Below are positions 39,542 to 49,408 of a stretch of DNA of 64,000 nucleotides, piece by piece. The stretch is from Vibrio toranzoniae (lineage in GTDB: Bacteria; Pseudomonadota; Gammaproteobacteria; Enterobacterales; Vibrionaceae), in contig NZ_AP025514.1 in NCBI RefSeq assembly GCF_024347655.1, positions 2,356,001 to 2,420,000 of the forward strand. The letters are read 5' to 3'. The translations under genes were made by a program, and so were the position numbers. Below the pieces are notes generated by a model. That model did not search any database and was not told where the DNA came from. It saw only the letters and a program-made list of their open reading frames with translations. Positions within the stretch are counted from its first letter, which is position 1; every line of letters begins with the position of its first letter.

Positions 39542-40015
39542 TTAGTCGATAGATATAACTTCGTAGCAAAACTGTTTATCAGCGACCTTAAACTCAATCT
39601 CATCACCGACTTCTTTCCCCATTAGAGCCTGACCAAAAGGTGCATTTTCCGTCACGATAGCGATCTCATGATGATTCCACGTTACAGAAAGCCCTCCGAC
39701 TCTCGGTCCAATGAAAAAGTGTTTATATTCATCATTTTCGTCAATAACCACAACATAGCTGCTTACTGCAATCTTTTCACTGTCACGTAATACTAGATTC
39801 CGATAGCACTGGATATCATCTTCACACTCTTGCACTCGCATCGCTTGACCATGGGCGAGATATGAAGCTTCTAGTGCCAATGTATCATACTTATGTTCTG
39901 GCACAGTTTCTTCATCGGTCGCAGCGTCAATAGCTCGTTGAGTAGCAGATTGTGCGATACGTAATCGGGATTCGAGTTGTTCTAAGATTATTTGTCGAAG
40001 CTCAGACTTATTCAT
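39542..40015 (-). CDS. GreA/GreB-like transcription factor
   Basis: 157 residues, the normal Gre length. The N-terminal part (1-75) could form the Gre coiled coil, with an acidic turn between residues 34 and 49 (DEETVPEHKYDTLALE). The C-terminal domain (80-157) has the Gre/Rnk FKBP-like signature: GPRVGGLSV, IAIVTENAPFGQALMGKEVGDEIEF. Gre factors enter the RNA polymerase secondary channel and promote transcript cleavage by means of acidic tip residues. The tip here differs from the canonical GreA sequence, so cleavage activity cannot be assumed. Not the housekeeping greA or greB by sequence. Confidence 0.75.
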   Translation of the reverse strand: MNKSELRQIILEQLESRLRIAQSATQRAIDAATDEETVPEHKYDTLALEASYLAHGQAMRVQECEDDIQCYRNLVLRDSEKIAVSSYVVVIDENDEYKHFFIGPRVGGLSVTWNHHEIAIVTENAPFGQALMGKEVGDEIEFKVADKQFCYEVISID

Positions 40016-40159
40016 ACTTTTGGGGTGCTTTTCTATAGGAGCTACAGAATAGAATTAGGTACAATCAGGTGCAAGACATTTGATTCATCGAGCGACGCTA
40101 TCACCAATAAGCGCTGCTTTAGCATCAGTACAACACTTAATAATTCAGGTAGAGCATAA

Positions 40160-42094
40160 ATGATTGAGCAGAAGCTAAAACAGGTATTCGGATTCGATTC
40201 ACTGCGTCATGGGCAAAAGCAAGTCATTGATAATGTTCTATCTGGTCATTCAACTGCCGCTATATTCCCGACGGGTTCAGGCAAGTCGCTTTGTTATCAA
40301 TTACCAGCGTTGGAGTTACCTCATTTAACCTTAGTGATATCACCACTATTAGCGTTAATGAAAGATCAACTCAGCTTCTTACACGATAAAGGCATCAGCG
40401 CAGCCGCAATAGAATCAAGCCAAGACAGACAAACGACACAACAAGTCATGCAGTCAGTACGTAACGGTGACACCAAAATCCTAATGATCTCCGTTGAGCG
40501 CCTGAAGAATGAACGATTTCGCCAGTTCATTTCTCAGGTTCCAATCTCGCTGCTTGTGGTCGATGAGGCGCACTGTATCTCGGAGTGGGGACACAACTTT
40601 AGACCAGACTACCTGAAGCTTCCTCAATACCAAAAACAGCTGAATATTCCTCAGGTGCTATTGCTCACGGCAACCGCAACGACCTCTGTTATCCAAGATA
40701 TGAAGTCTAAGTTTGATATCGATGAAGAGCGTGTTGTGGTTACTGGCTTCTATCGTCAAAACCTCGACCTGTCGATTCAACCTTGTGAACAAACCAGCAA
40801 GCTAGAAACCTTGTGTAATGTTGTTAACCAAGCATCTCAGGCGCCAACCATTGTTTATGTCACCCTTCAACAAACAGCAGAAATGGTCGCACAGCAGCTT
40901 CGTAATGCTGGCGTTAACGCCGTGGCTTATCACGCTGGTCTTAAGCCAGAAAACAGAGATGCAATTCAACACCAATTCATGAATGACGACGTGAACTGTA
41001 TTGTGGCGACGATTGCCTTTGGCATGGGCGTCGACAAATCCAATATTCGCCGAGTTATTCACTTCGATCTCCCAAAATCGATAGAGAACTACTCGCAAGA
41101 GATAGGCAGAGCGGGACGAGATGGTCAGCCATCTGAATGTATTTTACTTGCTAACAAGTATGGCCTAAGTACTCTAGAGAACTTCGTCTTTGGCGACACG
41201 CCAGACAACATAGCAATCCAAGCAGTATTGAAGGAGATCTACGAGAATCAGAACATTGGTGCTTCTGGCGCAAACCAATGGGAAATCATGCTCAACCAAC
41301 TATCACGTGAGTCCAACATTCGTCAGTTGCCATTAAAGACACTACTGGTGTACCTCGAAATTGAAGGGGTGATTGAGCCTAAATACAGCTACTTCGCTGA
41401 TTACAAATTTAAGTTCATTCGTCCTAAGCAGCAGATCTCCGAACCATTCCAAGGGGAGCGTCGTAATTTCGTAGAAGCAGTTTTCCAATGCTCGCCTCAA
41501 GCAAGAGTCTGGTGCCAAGTCGATTTCGACGCACTTTGGACACACTTCCAAGCGGATCGTCAACGTGTTATCGCAGCTATCGATTACTTCAATGAACAAG
41601 GTTGGATCGAACTGGAAAGCAAGCAGATCACAGATGTCTACGCAATCCATAATACCTCTGAAGATATGATGCAACTATCTGAACGCCTAACTGAGCTATT
41701 TAAGGCAAAAGAGAGCAGTGAAATTAATCGCCTCGATCAGATGCTGAGCTTCTTTGAATCCGACACCTGTCTAAGCTCACGCCTTGCGAGTTACTTTGCC
41801 GACGACAAAGCCCCTACCAATTGTGGACACTGTTCAGTATGTCGCGGTCAAGTCGCAATGTTACCCACTGTTGATGTTGAACCTATTGATGATGAGACGG
41901 TGATAACATGGATTCATGAGTTTGTATCTAAGAGCCAACAATTGATTACCGACGAAGCCATTACTCGTTTTTTATGCGGAATCGCCACTCCGCTTTCAAC
42001 CAAACTTAAAGCGAGCAAGATGAACGGTTACGGCAAGCTCGAACAACAACCATTCAGTGATACTTTAGCGCGAGTTAAACAGCTACCTAGGTAA
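40160..42094 (+). CDS. RecQ-family ATP-dependent DNA helicase
   Basis: 644-residue superfamily 2 helicase that should unwind DNA 3' to 5'. Walker A is TGSGKS (38-43), Walker B is DEAH in LLVVDEAHCISEWGHNFRPDY, which also holds the RecQ aromatic loop. The second RecA lobe has TIAFGMGVDKSNIRRVIHFDLP and QEIGRAGRDGQ. A RecQ zinc site is visible: one Cys in DTCLSSRLASYF plus CGHCSVC. The last 100 residues (ITWIHEFVSKSQQLITDEAITRF onward) do not look like the HRDC domain of E. coli RecQ. It may be a paralogue of the main RecQ; the symbol is left blank. Confidence 0.88.
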   Translation: MIEQKLKQVFGFDSLRHGQKQVIDNVLSGHSTAAIFPTGSGKSLCYQLPALELPHLTLVISPLLALMKDQLSFLHDKGISAAAIESSQDRQTTQQVMQSVRNGDTKILMISVERLKNERFRQFISQVPISLLVVDEAHCISEWGHNFRPDYLKLPQYQKQLNIPQVLLLTATATTSVIQDMKSKFDIDEERVVVTGFYRQNLDLSIQPCEQTSKLETLCNVVNQASQAPTIVYVTLQQTAEMVAQQLRNAGVNAVAYHAGLKPENRDAIQHQFMNDDVNCIVATIAFGMGVDKSNIRRVIHFDLPKSIENYSQEIGRAGRDGQPSECILLANKYGLSTLENFVFGDTPDNIAIQAVLKEIYENQNIGASGANQWEIMLNQLSRESNIRQLPLKTLLVYLEIEGVIEPKYSYFADYKFKFIRPKQQISEPFQGERRNFVEAVFQCSPQARVWCQVDFDALWTHFQADRQRVIAAIDYFNEQGWIELESKQITDVYAIHNTSEDMMQLSERLTELFKAKESSEINRLDQMLSFFESDTCLSSRLASYFADDKAPTNCGHCSVCRGQVAMLPTVDVEPIDDETVITWIHEFVSKSQQLITDEAITRFLCGIATPLSTKLKASKMNGYGKLEQQPFSDTLARVKQLPR

Positions 42095-42123
42095 GCCAAG
42101 TTCTTTTTCTTTGCTTTTAGAAA

Positions 42124-42153
42124 AAACCGATTAGGCTGTAAAGTCTAGTCGGT
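42124..42153 (-). terminator. Terminator of dinB
   Basis: On the minus strand ACCGACTAG pairs with CTAATCGGT (one G-U pair) and runs into six T residues. Confidence 0.8.
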
Positions 42154-42194
42154 ATCAAACAACACTTCTAAACCTAAAGTCTCAACGCCTTTCC

Positions 42195-43271
42195 TTAAAA
42201 GAAACTCAGCTGACGCATCTGGTCTTTCGGTTGTAACACCACACTCAAACCAAGTAAGCGTATTTCTCGTCCTTGTTGCCTTTTCAGTATTTCACTTAAC
42301 AGTTCTTTGAAGTGTTCGCGATCAAGTGAAGCATGTATGTGCTCAATCGTGGTTTGCTGAAAATCAGCAAATTTGAGCTTAATACCTTGCTTGATGATCG
42401 CTTTGCTTGGGCTAGCCTTTTCTAAGCGAGTTTCAAGTTCAGGAAATAACTTGTCTTCAATCACATGCCAACATTCTGCGTAGGTCGATATGTTTTGAGT
42501 AAAGGTTCGCTCCACACCTACCGACTTTCTTTCACGCTCAATAATCACTTCTCGGTCATCAATACCATGGCTGCGCTTCCAAAGTGATGCACCTTGACGG
42601 CCAAACTTGAGCAGTAAGTCGCGATAGTCAGATTCTTTGATATCTTTACAAGTAAAGAAGCCAGCTTGATGTAACTTTTCAATGCTCACCTTGCCAACAC
42701 CGGGAATGCTTTCGAGTGGTAACTGGTCGATCACCGCTTGCACGTCTTGCGGAGGGATAACAAACTGACCATTTGGCTTATTCATATCTGAAGCGACTTT
42801 CGCTAGGAACTTTATCGGAGCAATACCTGCAGAAGCCGTGAGGTTGAGTTCACTCCATATATCACGCCGAATCGATTCGGCGATCAGTGTTGCCGAACCC
42901 TGACACTTTTTCGACTCTGTAACATCAAGAAATGCTTCATCTAAAGAGAGAGGTTCAATCATCGAAGTGTATCGAGAAAAAATTTCTCGAATTTTTTTAG
43001 ATATCTCGACATAAACCGACATCCTTCCTGGGACAACCAACAAGTTAGGGCAAAGCTGTAGCGCTTTCCCTGTGGGCATAGCAGAACGAACTCCAAACTT
43101 GCGAGCCTCATAGTTACACGTACTTAAAACGCCACGCTGCTTTTCATGACCACCTACAGCCAGTGGTCGATTTCGATAAGCAGGGTTATCACGCATTTCT
43201 ACAGCCGCGTAAAAACAATCCATATCGACATGGATTATCTTTCTTATTTTATCTTCAACCACACTAGACAT
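42195..43271 (-). CDS. dinB: DNA polymerase IV
   Basis: Y-family translesion polymerase of the SOS response. 358 residues. Catalytic carboxylates: Asp15 in HVDMDCFYAAVE and Asp111-Glu112 in SLDEAFLDVT. The steric-gate position is Tyr20. The helix-hairpin-helix region IPGVGKVSIEKLHQAGF and the little-finger domain follow. The protein ends QLSFF, a beta-clamp-binding motif. A perfect LexA box lies 24 bases upstream of the start, so SOS induction is expected. Confidence 0.97.
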   Translation of the reverse strand: MSSVVEDKIRKIIHVDMDCFYAAVEMRDNPAYRNRPLAVGGHEKQRGVLSTCNYEARKFGVRSAMPTGKALQLCPNLLVVPGRMSVYVEISKKIREIFSRYTSMIEPLSLDEAFLDVTESKKCQGSATLIAESIRRDIWSELNLTASAGIAPIKFLAKVASDMNKPNGQFVIPPQDVQAVIDQLPLESIPGVGKVSIEKLHQAGFFTCKDIKESDYRDLLLKFGRQGASLWKRSHGIDDREVIIERERKSVGVERTFTQNISTYAECWHVIEDKLFPELETRLEKASPSKAIIKQGIKLKFADFQQTTIEHIHASLDREHFKELLSEILKRQQGREIRLLGLSVVLQPKDQMRQLSFF

Positions 43272-43294
43272 CTAAGAATAGCTCAACCTTACAA

Positions 43295-43310
43295 CTGTAT
43301 CTATAAACAG
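43295..43310 (-). promoter_or_regulatory. LexA (SOS) box of dinB
   Basis: CTGTATCTATAAACAG: both conserved CTGT and ACAG ends with the 8-base spacer of the gammaproteobacterial LexA consensus, flanked by the usual TA. It is 24 bases before the dinB ATG on the minus strand. Confidence 0.92.
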
Positions 43311-43372
43311 TATAGTAAATTATTACTAGGTTTAAAACGACCGAAATCCCACCCCAAAAAAGTTCACCACAA

Positions 43373-43406
43373 CAAAAAAAGCTCAAGACAGTCGTCTTGA
43401 GCTTTT
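43373..43406 (-). terminator. Terminator of apbE-nqrM
   Basis: Thirteen-base perfect stem AAAAGCTCAAGAC/GTCTTGAGCTTTT with loop AGTC; on the minus strand it ends in a T-run of about seven. Confidence 0.92.
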
Positions 43407-43460
43407 CATTCTAAATTCTCTGGAGGCGAGACAACTCTGCCCCCTAATAGCTATCATCAG

Positions 43461-43715
43461 TTAAGCGATACGATCTTTATTCCAAGACGCTTCTTTCTGT
43501 TGACGCTCTGCTAGTTTCTCTTCACGGTATGCTTCCCGTGCTTCACGCTTCTTACGCGCATCACAAGGCTCAGGGCAGTTACATACTTTATCAATACCAA
43601 CAGCCCCCAAACCACCACAGCTACCTTTTACAACTTTCTTTTGGATAATATAACCAATTGACATCGCTGCGATTACAGCAAGAAAAACACCAAATGTAAT
43701 CAGAAATGTATTCAT
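43461..43715 (-). CDS. nqrM: Na+-NQR maturation protein NqrM
   Basis: 84-residue small membrane protein (DUF539) needed for assembly of the Na+-translocating NADH:quinone reductase, probably by delivering iron to the NqrD/NqrE cysteine site. One N-terminal membrane helix (about residues 3-24) is followed by a cysteine-rich segment GSCGGLG and CNCPEPC. The tail is charged and helical. It lies directly downstream of apbE and the nqr operon, as in V. cholerae. Confidence 0.95.
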   Translation of the reverse strand: MNTFLITFGVFLAVIAAMSIGYIIQKKVVKGSCGGLGAVGIDKVCNCPEPCDARKKREAREAYREEKLAERQQKEASWNKDRIA

Positions 43716-43731
43716 AATTCTCTCGCTTACC

Positions 43732-44736
43732 TTATTTACTTAAGTATGGCTTAAATGCTTCAGAAGCAATCTCTTTAAAGCCATCTGCTGTTTTAACCAC
43801 CATGAACACAGGTATGTTATGTTGGTTTGCGATTTCCATTCCCTTAACCTCACCTAAGACCATAAGGCCAGTAGATAAGCCGTCTGCAGTCATTGAAGAC
43901 GGGTCCAATACAGTTACAGAAACCACTTTATGATGAAGAGGCTTTCCTGTTTCTGGGTTGATGATGTGAGAATAACGAACACCATCACGCTCATAATAAT
44001 TACGGTAGTCACCAGACGTGGCTATCGCCATATCACCCGGCTCAATGATCTCTTGAATAGTGCGCTCTTCAACACTTGGTTTCTCTATCGCAATACGCCA
44101 ACCGACACTTTCACGATTTAGACCTTTCAGACGGATTTCACCACCTACTTCTACCATGTAATTATGAATACCAATTGAATCAAGGTAATCTGCGACCACA
44201 TCCACGCCCCAACCTTTTGCAATGGTTGAAAGGTCAACATACAGGTTCGGTAAATCTTTAGTGAGCTTATTGCCTTCAACGCTTAGGTGATGTATTCCTA
44301 CTTTTGCTTGACGAGCAGCTAATTCTTCATCTGTTGGGACGACTTCAGGTCGCGCTTCAGGACCAAAGCCCCATAGATTAACTAATGGGCCAACCGTGAC
44401 ATCTAATGCACCTTCAGTAAGACCGTTCAAACGAATCGCTTCTTTCACAACAGTCGCAGTCTGTTCGGACACTTCGAATGCATCAGCAGCAAGGTGTTGA
44501 TTAAAAAGGCTCAGTTCAGAGTCTTCACGGTAAGTCGACATCTGGTCGTTCACCTGTTCAAGTAAACGATCAACCTCAGTATGAACTTCGTTAGACTCAG
44601 GAAACTCATCACCATTGATGTATTTAATATTATAACTGGTACCCATTGTTGGGCCACTTAAATGCACTTGCTCTCTTGGCTGTTCACAGCCTGCAAGAAA
44701 AATTAAAGAAGTTAATGCAACAAGCCAAATTTTCAC
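43732..44736 (-). CDS. apbE: FAD:protein FMN transferase ApbE
   Basis: Periplasmic-facing lipoprotein that attaches FMN covalently to threonines of NqrB and NqrC. I start it at the GTG at 44736, with GGAG seven bases upstream and a lipoprotein signal beginning at once (Cys17 in FLAGC). A longer frame from 44790 would put 18 extra residues before the signal. 334 residues. Family segments: GPTMGTSYNI, DLSTIAKGWGVD, MAIATSGDYRNYY, HIINPETGKP and the metal-binding DGLSTGLMVLG. It makes the modifying enzyme beside its substrates; a terminator separates it from nqrF. Confidence 0.95.
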   Translation of the reverse strand: MKIWLVALTSLIFLAGCEQPREQVHLSGPTMGTSYNIKYINGDEFPESNEVHTEVDRLLEQVNDQMSTYREDSELSLFNQHLAADAFEVSEQTATVVKEAIRLNGLTEGALDVTVGPLVNLWGFGPEARPEVVPTDEELAARQAKVGIHHLSVEGNKLTKDLPNLYVDLSTIAKGWGVDVVADYLDSIGIHNYMVEVGGEIRLKGLNRESVGWRIAIEKPSVEERTIQEIIEPGDMAIATSGDYRNYYERDGVRYSHIINPETGKPLHHKVVSVTVLDPSSMTADGLSTGLMVLGEVKGMEIANQHNIPVFMVVKTADGFKEIASEAFKPYLSK

Positions 44737-44854
44737 TTGCTTACTCCAATCTAATGTTGAGGATTTATATAAGGAAAAATAAGAGAACAAATAGGTATTT
44801 TTAACACCTTACTCTTTCTTATATAAGCCGTTGTATTGTCAAAAGCCACCTTAG

Positions 44855-44888
44855 AAAAACAAATGGCTGACTCGTTGGAGTCAGCCAT
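44855..44888 (-). terminator. Terminator of the nqrABCDEF operon
   Basis: Eleven-base perfect stem ATGGCTGACTC/GAGTCAGCCAT around a four-base loop, then TTGTTTTTC on the minus strand, 22 bases after the nqrF stop. Confidence 0.88.
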
Positions 44889-44909
44889 AATATCAATCAC
44901 TTGAATGGA

Positions 44910-46136
44910 TTAACCACCAAAGTCATCTAGTAGGATGTTTTCATCTTCTACACCAAGATCTTTCAGCATGCCGATAACAGCCGCGTTCATCATTGGTGGA
45001 CCACACATGTAGTACTCACAGTCTTCAGGAGCTTCATGATCCTTCAGGTAGTTTTCGTACAATACGTTATGGATGAAACCGGTATAACCGTCCCAGTTGT
45101 CCTCTGGCTGAGGATCAGACAGTGCACAGTGCCACACGAAGTTTTCATTCGCAGCCGCTAGGCCGTCGAAATCTTCAATGTAGAACATCTCACGCTTAGA
45201 ACGCGCACCGTACCAGAAAGACATCTTACGGCTCGACTTAAGACGCTTAAGCTGGTCGAAGATATGTGAACGCATTGGCGCCATACCTGCACCACCACCG
45301 ATGAAGACCATTTCATTGTCTGTATCTTTAGCAAAGAACTCACCAAATGGACCAGAAATAGTACATTTGTCGCCTTCTTTAAGAGACCAAATGTATGAAG
45401 ACATCACACCAGGAGCTACGTCAGGGTTGTTTGGCGGCGGAGTCGCGATACGCACGTTAAGCTTGATGATGCCTTTCTCTTCTGGGTATGAAGCCATAGA
45501 GTAAGCACGGATCGAATGCTCTTTAACGATAGACTCGTAACGGAACAAGTTGAACTTATCCCAGTCACCACGGTATTCCTCAGGAATATCGTAATCTGCG
45601 TATTTCACGTGATGTGGTTCAGCTTCAATCTGAATATAACCACCCGCGCGGAACGGTACTTCTTCACCCTCAGGGATTGCAAGAGCCAGTTCTTTGATGA
45701 AAGTAGCTTCGTTGTTATTCGAGATAACAGTACATTCCCACTTTTTAACACCAAAGATATCTTCGTCTAGTTCAATCTCCATGTCGGTTTTCATAGCAAC
45801 TTGACATGCAAGACGTTCGCCTTCGCGAGCTTCGCCTTTTGTGATGTGATCAAGTTCAGTTGGTAGGATGTCGCCACCGCCAGACTTAACTTTCACACGA
45901 CACTGACCACAAGAGCCACCGCCGCCACAAGCAGAAGATACGAAAATACCAGCGCCAGCTAAGGCACTAAGTAGCTTGCTACCAGGTTGAGTAACGATCG
46001 CCTTTTCAGGATCGTCATTTACTGAAATAGTGATGTCACCTGATGGTACTAACTTAGACTTAGCGAAAAGAATCACTAGTACTAGAGCCAGTACAATAAT
46101 GGTAAACATCGCTACGCCAAGAATAATACTAAACAT
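44910..46136 (-). CDS. nqrF: Na+-NQR subunit F (NADH dehydrogenase subunit)
   Basis: Electron-entry subunit: oxidises NADH at FAD and passes electrons to its 2Fe-2S cluster. 408 residues. One N-terminal membrane helix (3-25). The ferredoxin domain has ligands C70, C76, C79 ([11 protein letters not shown]) and C111 (LAC), the same numbers as in V. cholerae. The FAD domain includes RAYSMASYP, and the NADH domain includes [15 protein letters not shown] and [13 protein letters not shown]. Last gene of the operon. Confidence 0.98.
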   Translation of the reverse strand: MFSIILGVAMFTIIVLALVLVILFAKSKLVPSGDITISVNDDPEKAIVTQPGSKLLSALAGAGIFVSSACGGGGSCGQCRVKVKSGGGDILPTELDHITKGEAREGERLACQVAMKTDMEIELDEDIFGVKKWECTVISNNNEATFIKELALAIPEGEEVPFRAGGYIQIEAEPHHVKYADYDIPEEYRGDWDKFNLFRYESIVKEHSIRAYSMASYPEEKGIIKLNVRIATPPPNNPDVAPGVMSSYIWSLKEGDKCTISGPFGEFFAKDTDNEMVFIGGGAGMAPMRSHIFDQLKRLKSSRKMSFWYGARSKREMFYIEDFDGLAAANENFVWHCALSDPQPEDNWDGYTGFIHNVLYENYLKDHEAPEDCEYYMCGPPMMNAAVIGMLKDLGVEDENILLDDFGG

Positions 46137-46165
46137 TTGTTATTCCTTATTACTGGGTGCTTACC

Positions 46166-46762
46166 CTACAGTTGAACACCAGAGAAAGACATAAAGCCTA
46201 ACGCCATCAGACCAACAGTAATGAACGTGATACCAAGACCACGTAGACCTGGAGGTACGTCAGAGTACTTCATCTTCTCACGGATACCCGCAAGAGCAAC
46301 GATAGCTAACATCCAACCCACACCAGAACCGAAACCGTAAACAATAGATTCAGTAAAGTTGTAGTCACGAGTTACCATGAAAGATACACCACCAAAGATT
46401 GCACAGTTAACTGTGATCAATGGAAGGAAAATACCTAGTGCATTGTACAAAGGTGGGAAGAAACGGTCTAAAACCATCTCTAGAATTTGTACAAGCGCCG
46501 CGATAACACCGATGAACGCGATGAAGTTAAGGAAACTTAAATCGATACCTTCAACAAGCGCGTTTTCTTTTAGGATGTGTGTGTAAACAAGGTTGTTTAC
46601 AGGAACAGCAATGGTAAGTACTACAACTACCGCCACACCAAGACCAAAAGAAGTTTTAACTTTCTTAGATACCGCTAGGAATGTACACATACCTAGGAAG
46701 AAAGAAAGCGCCATGTTTTCGATGAAAATCGATTTAACTAGCAGACTAATATAATGTTCCAT
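46166..46762 (-). CDS. nqrE: Na+-NQR subunit E
   Basis: Integral membrane subunit with six helices, forming with NqrD the membrane-embedded iron site. 198 residues. Cys26 (GMCTF) and Cys120 (VNCAIFGG) are at the V. cholerae positions of the iron ligands. The internal symmetry with NqrD and the Rnf subunits A/E is visible in the FFLGMC and LPLITVNC repeats. It is eight bases downstream of nqrD. Confidence 0.98.
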   Translation of the reverse strand: MEHYISLLVKSIFIENMALSFFLGMCTFLAVSKKVKTSFGLGVAVVVVLTIAVPVNNLVYTHILKENALVEGIDLSFLNFIAFIGVIAALVQILEMVLDRFFPPLYNALGIFLPLITVNCAIFGGVSFMVTRDYNFTESIVYGFGSGVGWMLAIVALAGIREKMKYSDVPPGLRGLGITFITVGLMALGFMSFSGVQL

Positions 46763-46769
46763 GATTACC

Positions 46770-47402
46770 TTACCCCTTCGCTTCTACTTGTTCAGGTTTG
46801 AACACACGAATTGTCCAAATCAAGAAACCAATTAGGAAGAACGCAGAAGGTGCTAGAAGCATCAAGCCATTCGGCTGATACCAACCACCGTTACTCACTA
46901 GAGGTAGTACTTCCATACCAAATAGTTTGCCAGAGCCTAGAAGCTCACGGAAGAAACCAACAGTGATAAGAACGAAACCGTAACCAAGACCGTTGCCAAG
47001 ACCATCGATTAAAGATGGGATTGGTGCAGACTTCATTGCGAATGCTTCAGCACGACCCATTACAATACAGTTCGTAATGATTAGGCCTACGAATACAGAT
47101 AGCTGCTTAGAGATATCGTATAGGTATGCTTTAAGCACTTGGTCAACCACGATTACTAATGATGCGATAATTGCCATCTGAACGATGATACGTACACTGT
47201 TAGGAATGTGGTTACGGATCAAAGAAACGAAGAAGTTAGACAAAGCAGTAACAAACATTACCGCGATAGTCATAACAAATGCTGTTTCTAGTTTAGTGGT
47301 AACCGCAAGAGCAGAACACACACCAAGAACCTGTAGCGCGATTGGGTTGTTGTCCAACACAGGCGCTAATACGCTTTTTTTAATTTCTTTTGCACTAGAC
47401 AT
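46770..47402 (-). CDS. nqrD: Na+-NQR subunit D
   Basis: Integral membrane partner of NqrE. 210 residues, six predicted helices. Cys29 (GVCSALAV) and Cys112 ([13 protein letters not shown]) match the V. cholerae iron-ligand positions. Its ATG overlaps the nqrC stop by one base, giving coupled translation. Confidence 0.98.
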   Translation of the reverse strand: MSSAKEIKKSVLAPVLDNNPIALQVLGVCSALAVTTKLETAFVMTIAVMFVTALSNFFVSLIRNHIPNSVRIIVQMAIIASLVIVVDQVLKAYLYDISKQLSVFVGLIITNCIVMGRAEAFAMKSAPIPSLIDGLGNGLGYGFVLITVGFFRELLGSGKLFGMEVLPLVSNGGWYQPNGLMLLAPSAFFLIGFLIWTIRVFKPEQVEAKG

Positions 47403-48169
47403 TAGTTCAGACCTCCGTCACGAACTTTTGCTAGGAAAGGACCAAAGCCCATTTCACCTAACCAGAAGTCAAATGTATGTTGAACACCAACACTAGTCAG
47501 TGTTGCACCAGAAAGTCCATCTACACCGTGCTCTGAACCTTGAGGAGCGCCACCTTTAACTACCTTAATCGCTGGTTTGTGGTTTTCGTCGAATAATTTC
47601 TTACCAACGAACTGATCACGCCAAGTTGGGTTCTCAACTTCACCACCAAGTCCAGGAGTTTCACCTTGCTCGTAGTATGTGATGCCAGCCACAGTGTTAC
47701 CATCTGTTTCTACCGCAACGAATGCGTACATCATTGACCAAAGGCCATTACCGTGAATAGGAATGATAACTTTAGAAGTTTCAGTGCCATCTTTCACTAG
47801 GTACACTGTCGCAGTGTTCGCACGGCGAATAATCTTCGCGATGTCATCGTCAGCTGAAAGCTTGATTGATTGAGCTGGATCTTTTGCTGCTTTACGTTGA
47901 TTGTATTCAGCAGCATCGCCTTCAACAAAGTCGCCAGTAGCCAAATCAACTAAACGAGGTTCAATATTATCGGCGTACAGTGCTGGAATATCACCCGCAA
48001 GTTCAATGCCTGCAACTTCCAGGATCTTAGTTTGCTTATCCAGAACTGCGTTAGCTTCTTGTTTAGGTTTAAGAACAACTGCAGCTGTTGAAACGATGAT
48101 TGAGCACACAAGGCTCAATGCGATAACAACAAACAGCGTCTTTTTAATGCTATCGTTATTACTTGCCAT
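47402..48169 (-). CDS. nqrC: Na+-NQR subunit C (covalent FMN)
   Basis: Periplasm-facing flavoprotein subunit anchored by an N-terminal helix (residues 11-33). 255 residues. The flavinylation motif is SGAT at 220-223 in [12 protein letters not shown], so FMN is expected on Thr223 (Thr225 in V. cholerae), placed there by ApbE encoded downstream. The start lies 11 bases inside the end of nqrB. Confidence 0.98.
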   Translation of the reverse strand: MASNNDSIKKTLFVVIALSLVCSIIVSTAAVVLKPKQEANAVLDKQTKILEVAGIELAGDIPALYADNIEPRLVDLATGDFVEGDAAEYNQRKAAKDPAQSIKLSADDDIAKIIRRANTATVYLVKDGTETSKVIIPIHGNGLWSMMYAFVAVETDGNTVAGITYYEQGETPGLGGEVENPTWRDQFVGKKLFDENHKPAIKVVKGGAPQGSEHGVDGLSGATLTSVGVQHTFDFWLGEMGFGPFLAKVRDGGLN

Positions 48170-49403
48170 AGCGCGCTAGTCTCCGCTTAATGTTCTTCTC
48201 GATTACAACGTGGTCAAACAGAGGGGCAAATAGGTTTGCGAATAGAATCGCAAGCATCATGCCTTCTGGGTATGCAGGGTTAACTACACGGATCATTACA
48301 CAAATTGCGCCGATTAAGATGCCGTACCACCACTTACCTTTGTTGGTAAATGAAGCTGATACTGGGTCTGTCGCCATGAAGAACATACCAAACGCGAAGC
48401 CACCTAGAACTAAGTGCCAGTGCCAAGGCATGCTGAACATCGCATTTGTCTCAGAACCGAGCACGTTGAACAGAGTAGATACAGCGATCATACCAATCAT
48501 CACACCAGCAATGATACGCCATGAAGCGATACGCATGTAAACGATCATCGCAGCACCAATCATAAGCGCCAGAGTCGATACTTCACCGATAGAACCTGGA
48601 ATGTTACCAATGAATGCGTCCATCCAAGTGATTGCTTCACCAGATGTTACGTTCATTAGTGCGCTACCGCCGCCTTGAGCCCATTGGCTAAGCGCAGTTG
48701 CACCAGAGAAACCATCTGCAGCAGTCCAAACTACGTCACCTGAAATCTGTGCAGGGTATGCAAAGAATAGGAACGCACGGCCAGCAAGTGCAGGGTTCAG
48801 GAAGTTACGACCCGTGCCACCGAAGATCTCTTTCGCTACAACAACACCGAAGGTAATACCTAGTGCTGCTTGCCATAGAGGAAGAGTTGGCGGAACGATA
48901 AGCGCAAATAAGATAGAAGTAACAAAGAAACCTTCGTTGACTTCGTGCTTACGCACCATACAGAACAGAACTTCCCAGAAACCACCAACGATAAATACCG
49001 TTGCATAGATAGGTAGGAAGTATGTCGCACCAAGTAGCATCTTGCTGCCAACACCAGCATCGGGCCCTAAGGAGGCGCCAAGCATTTCGGTTAGCCAGTA
49101 GTGCCAGTTACCATCGATAACAGAAACTAATTCAGCGCCTGCGTACATATGGTTAAGTGCAGCGATAGCTTGGCCACCCGCGTTGTACATACCCCAGAAC
49201 ATTGCTGGGAATACCGCGAACCAAACCATGATCATGATACGTTTTAAATCAACGCTATCACGAACGTGTGAGCTTTTCTTTGTGATAAGACCTGGCGTGT
49301 AGAACACTGTCGCTGCTGCTTCGTAAAGCGCAAACCACTTCTCGTGTTTACCACCTGGCTCAAAATGATGCTCGATGTCTTCAAGAAACTTTTTAAGGCC
49401 CAT
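48159..49403 (-). CDS. nqrB: Na+-NQR subunit B (covalent FMN, riboflavin)
   Basis: Large membrane subunit with about ten helices that forms much of the sodium path and holds FMN and riboflavin. 414 residues. The flavinylation motif SGAT at 233-236 ([11 protein letters not shown]) puts FMN on Thr236, the V. cholerae number. The conserved [24 protein letters not shown] segment is present. It starts five bases after nqrA. Confidence 0.98.
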   Translation of the reverse strand: MGLKKFLEDIEHHFEPGGKHEKWFALYEAAATVFYTPGLITKKSSHVRDSVDLKRIMIMVWFAVFPAMFWGMYNAGGQAIAALNHMYAGAELVSVIDGNWHYWLTEMLGASLGPDAGVGSKMLLGATYFLPIYATVFIVGGFWEVLFCMVRKHEVNEGFFVTSILFALIVPPTLPLWQAALGITFGVVVAKEIFGGTGRNFLNPALAGRAFLFFAYPAQISGDVVWTAADGFSGATALSQWAQGGGSALMNVTSGEAITWMDAFIGNIPGSIGEVSTLALMIGAAMIVYMRIASWRIIAGVMIGMIAVSTLFNVLGSETNAMFSMPWHWHLVLGGFAFGMFFMATDPVSASFTNKGKWWYGILIGAICVMIRVVNPAYPEGMMLAILFANLFAPLFDHVVIEKNIKRRLARYGK

Positions 49404-49408
49404 GAAAA

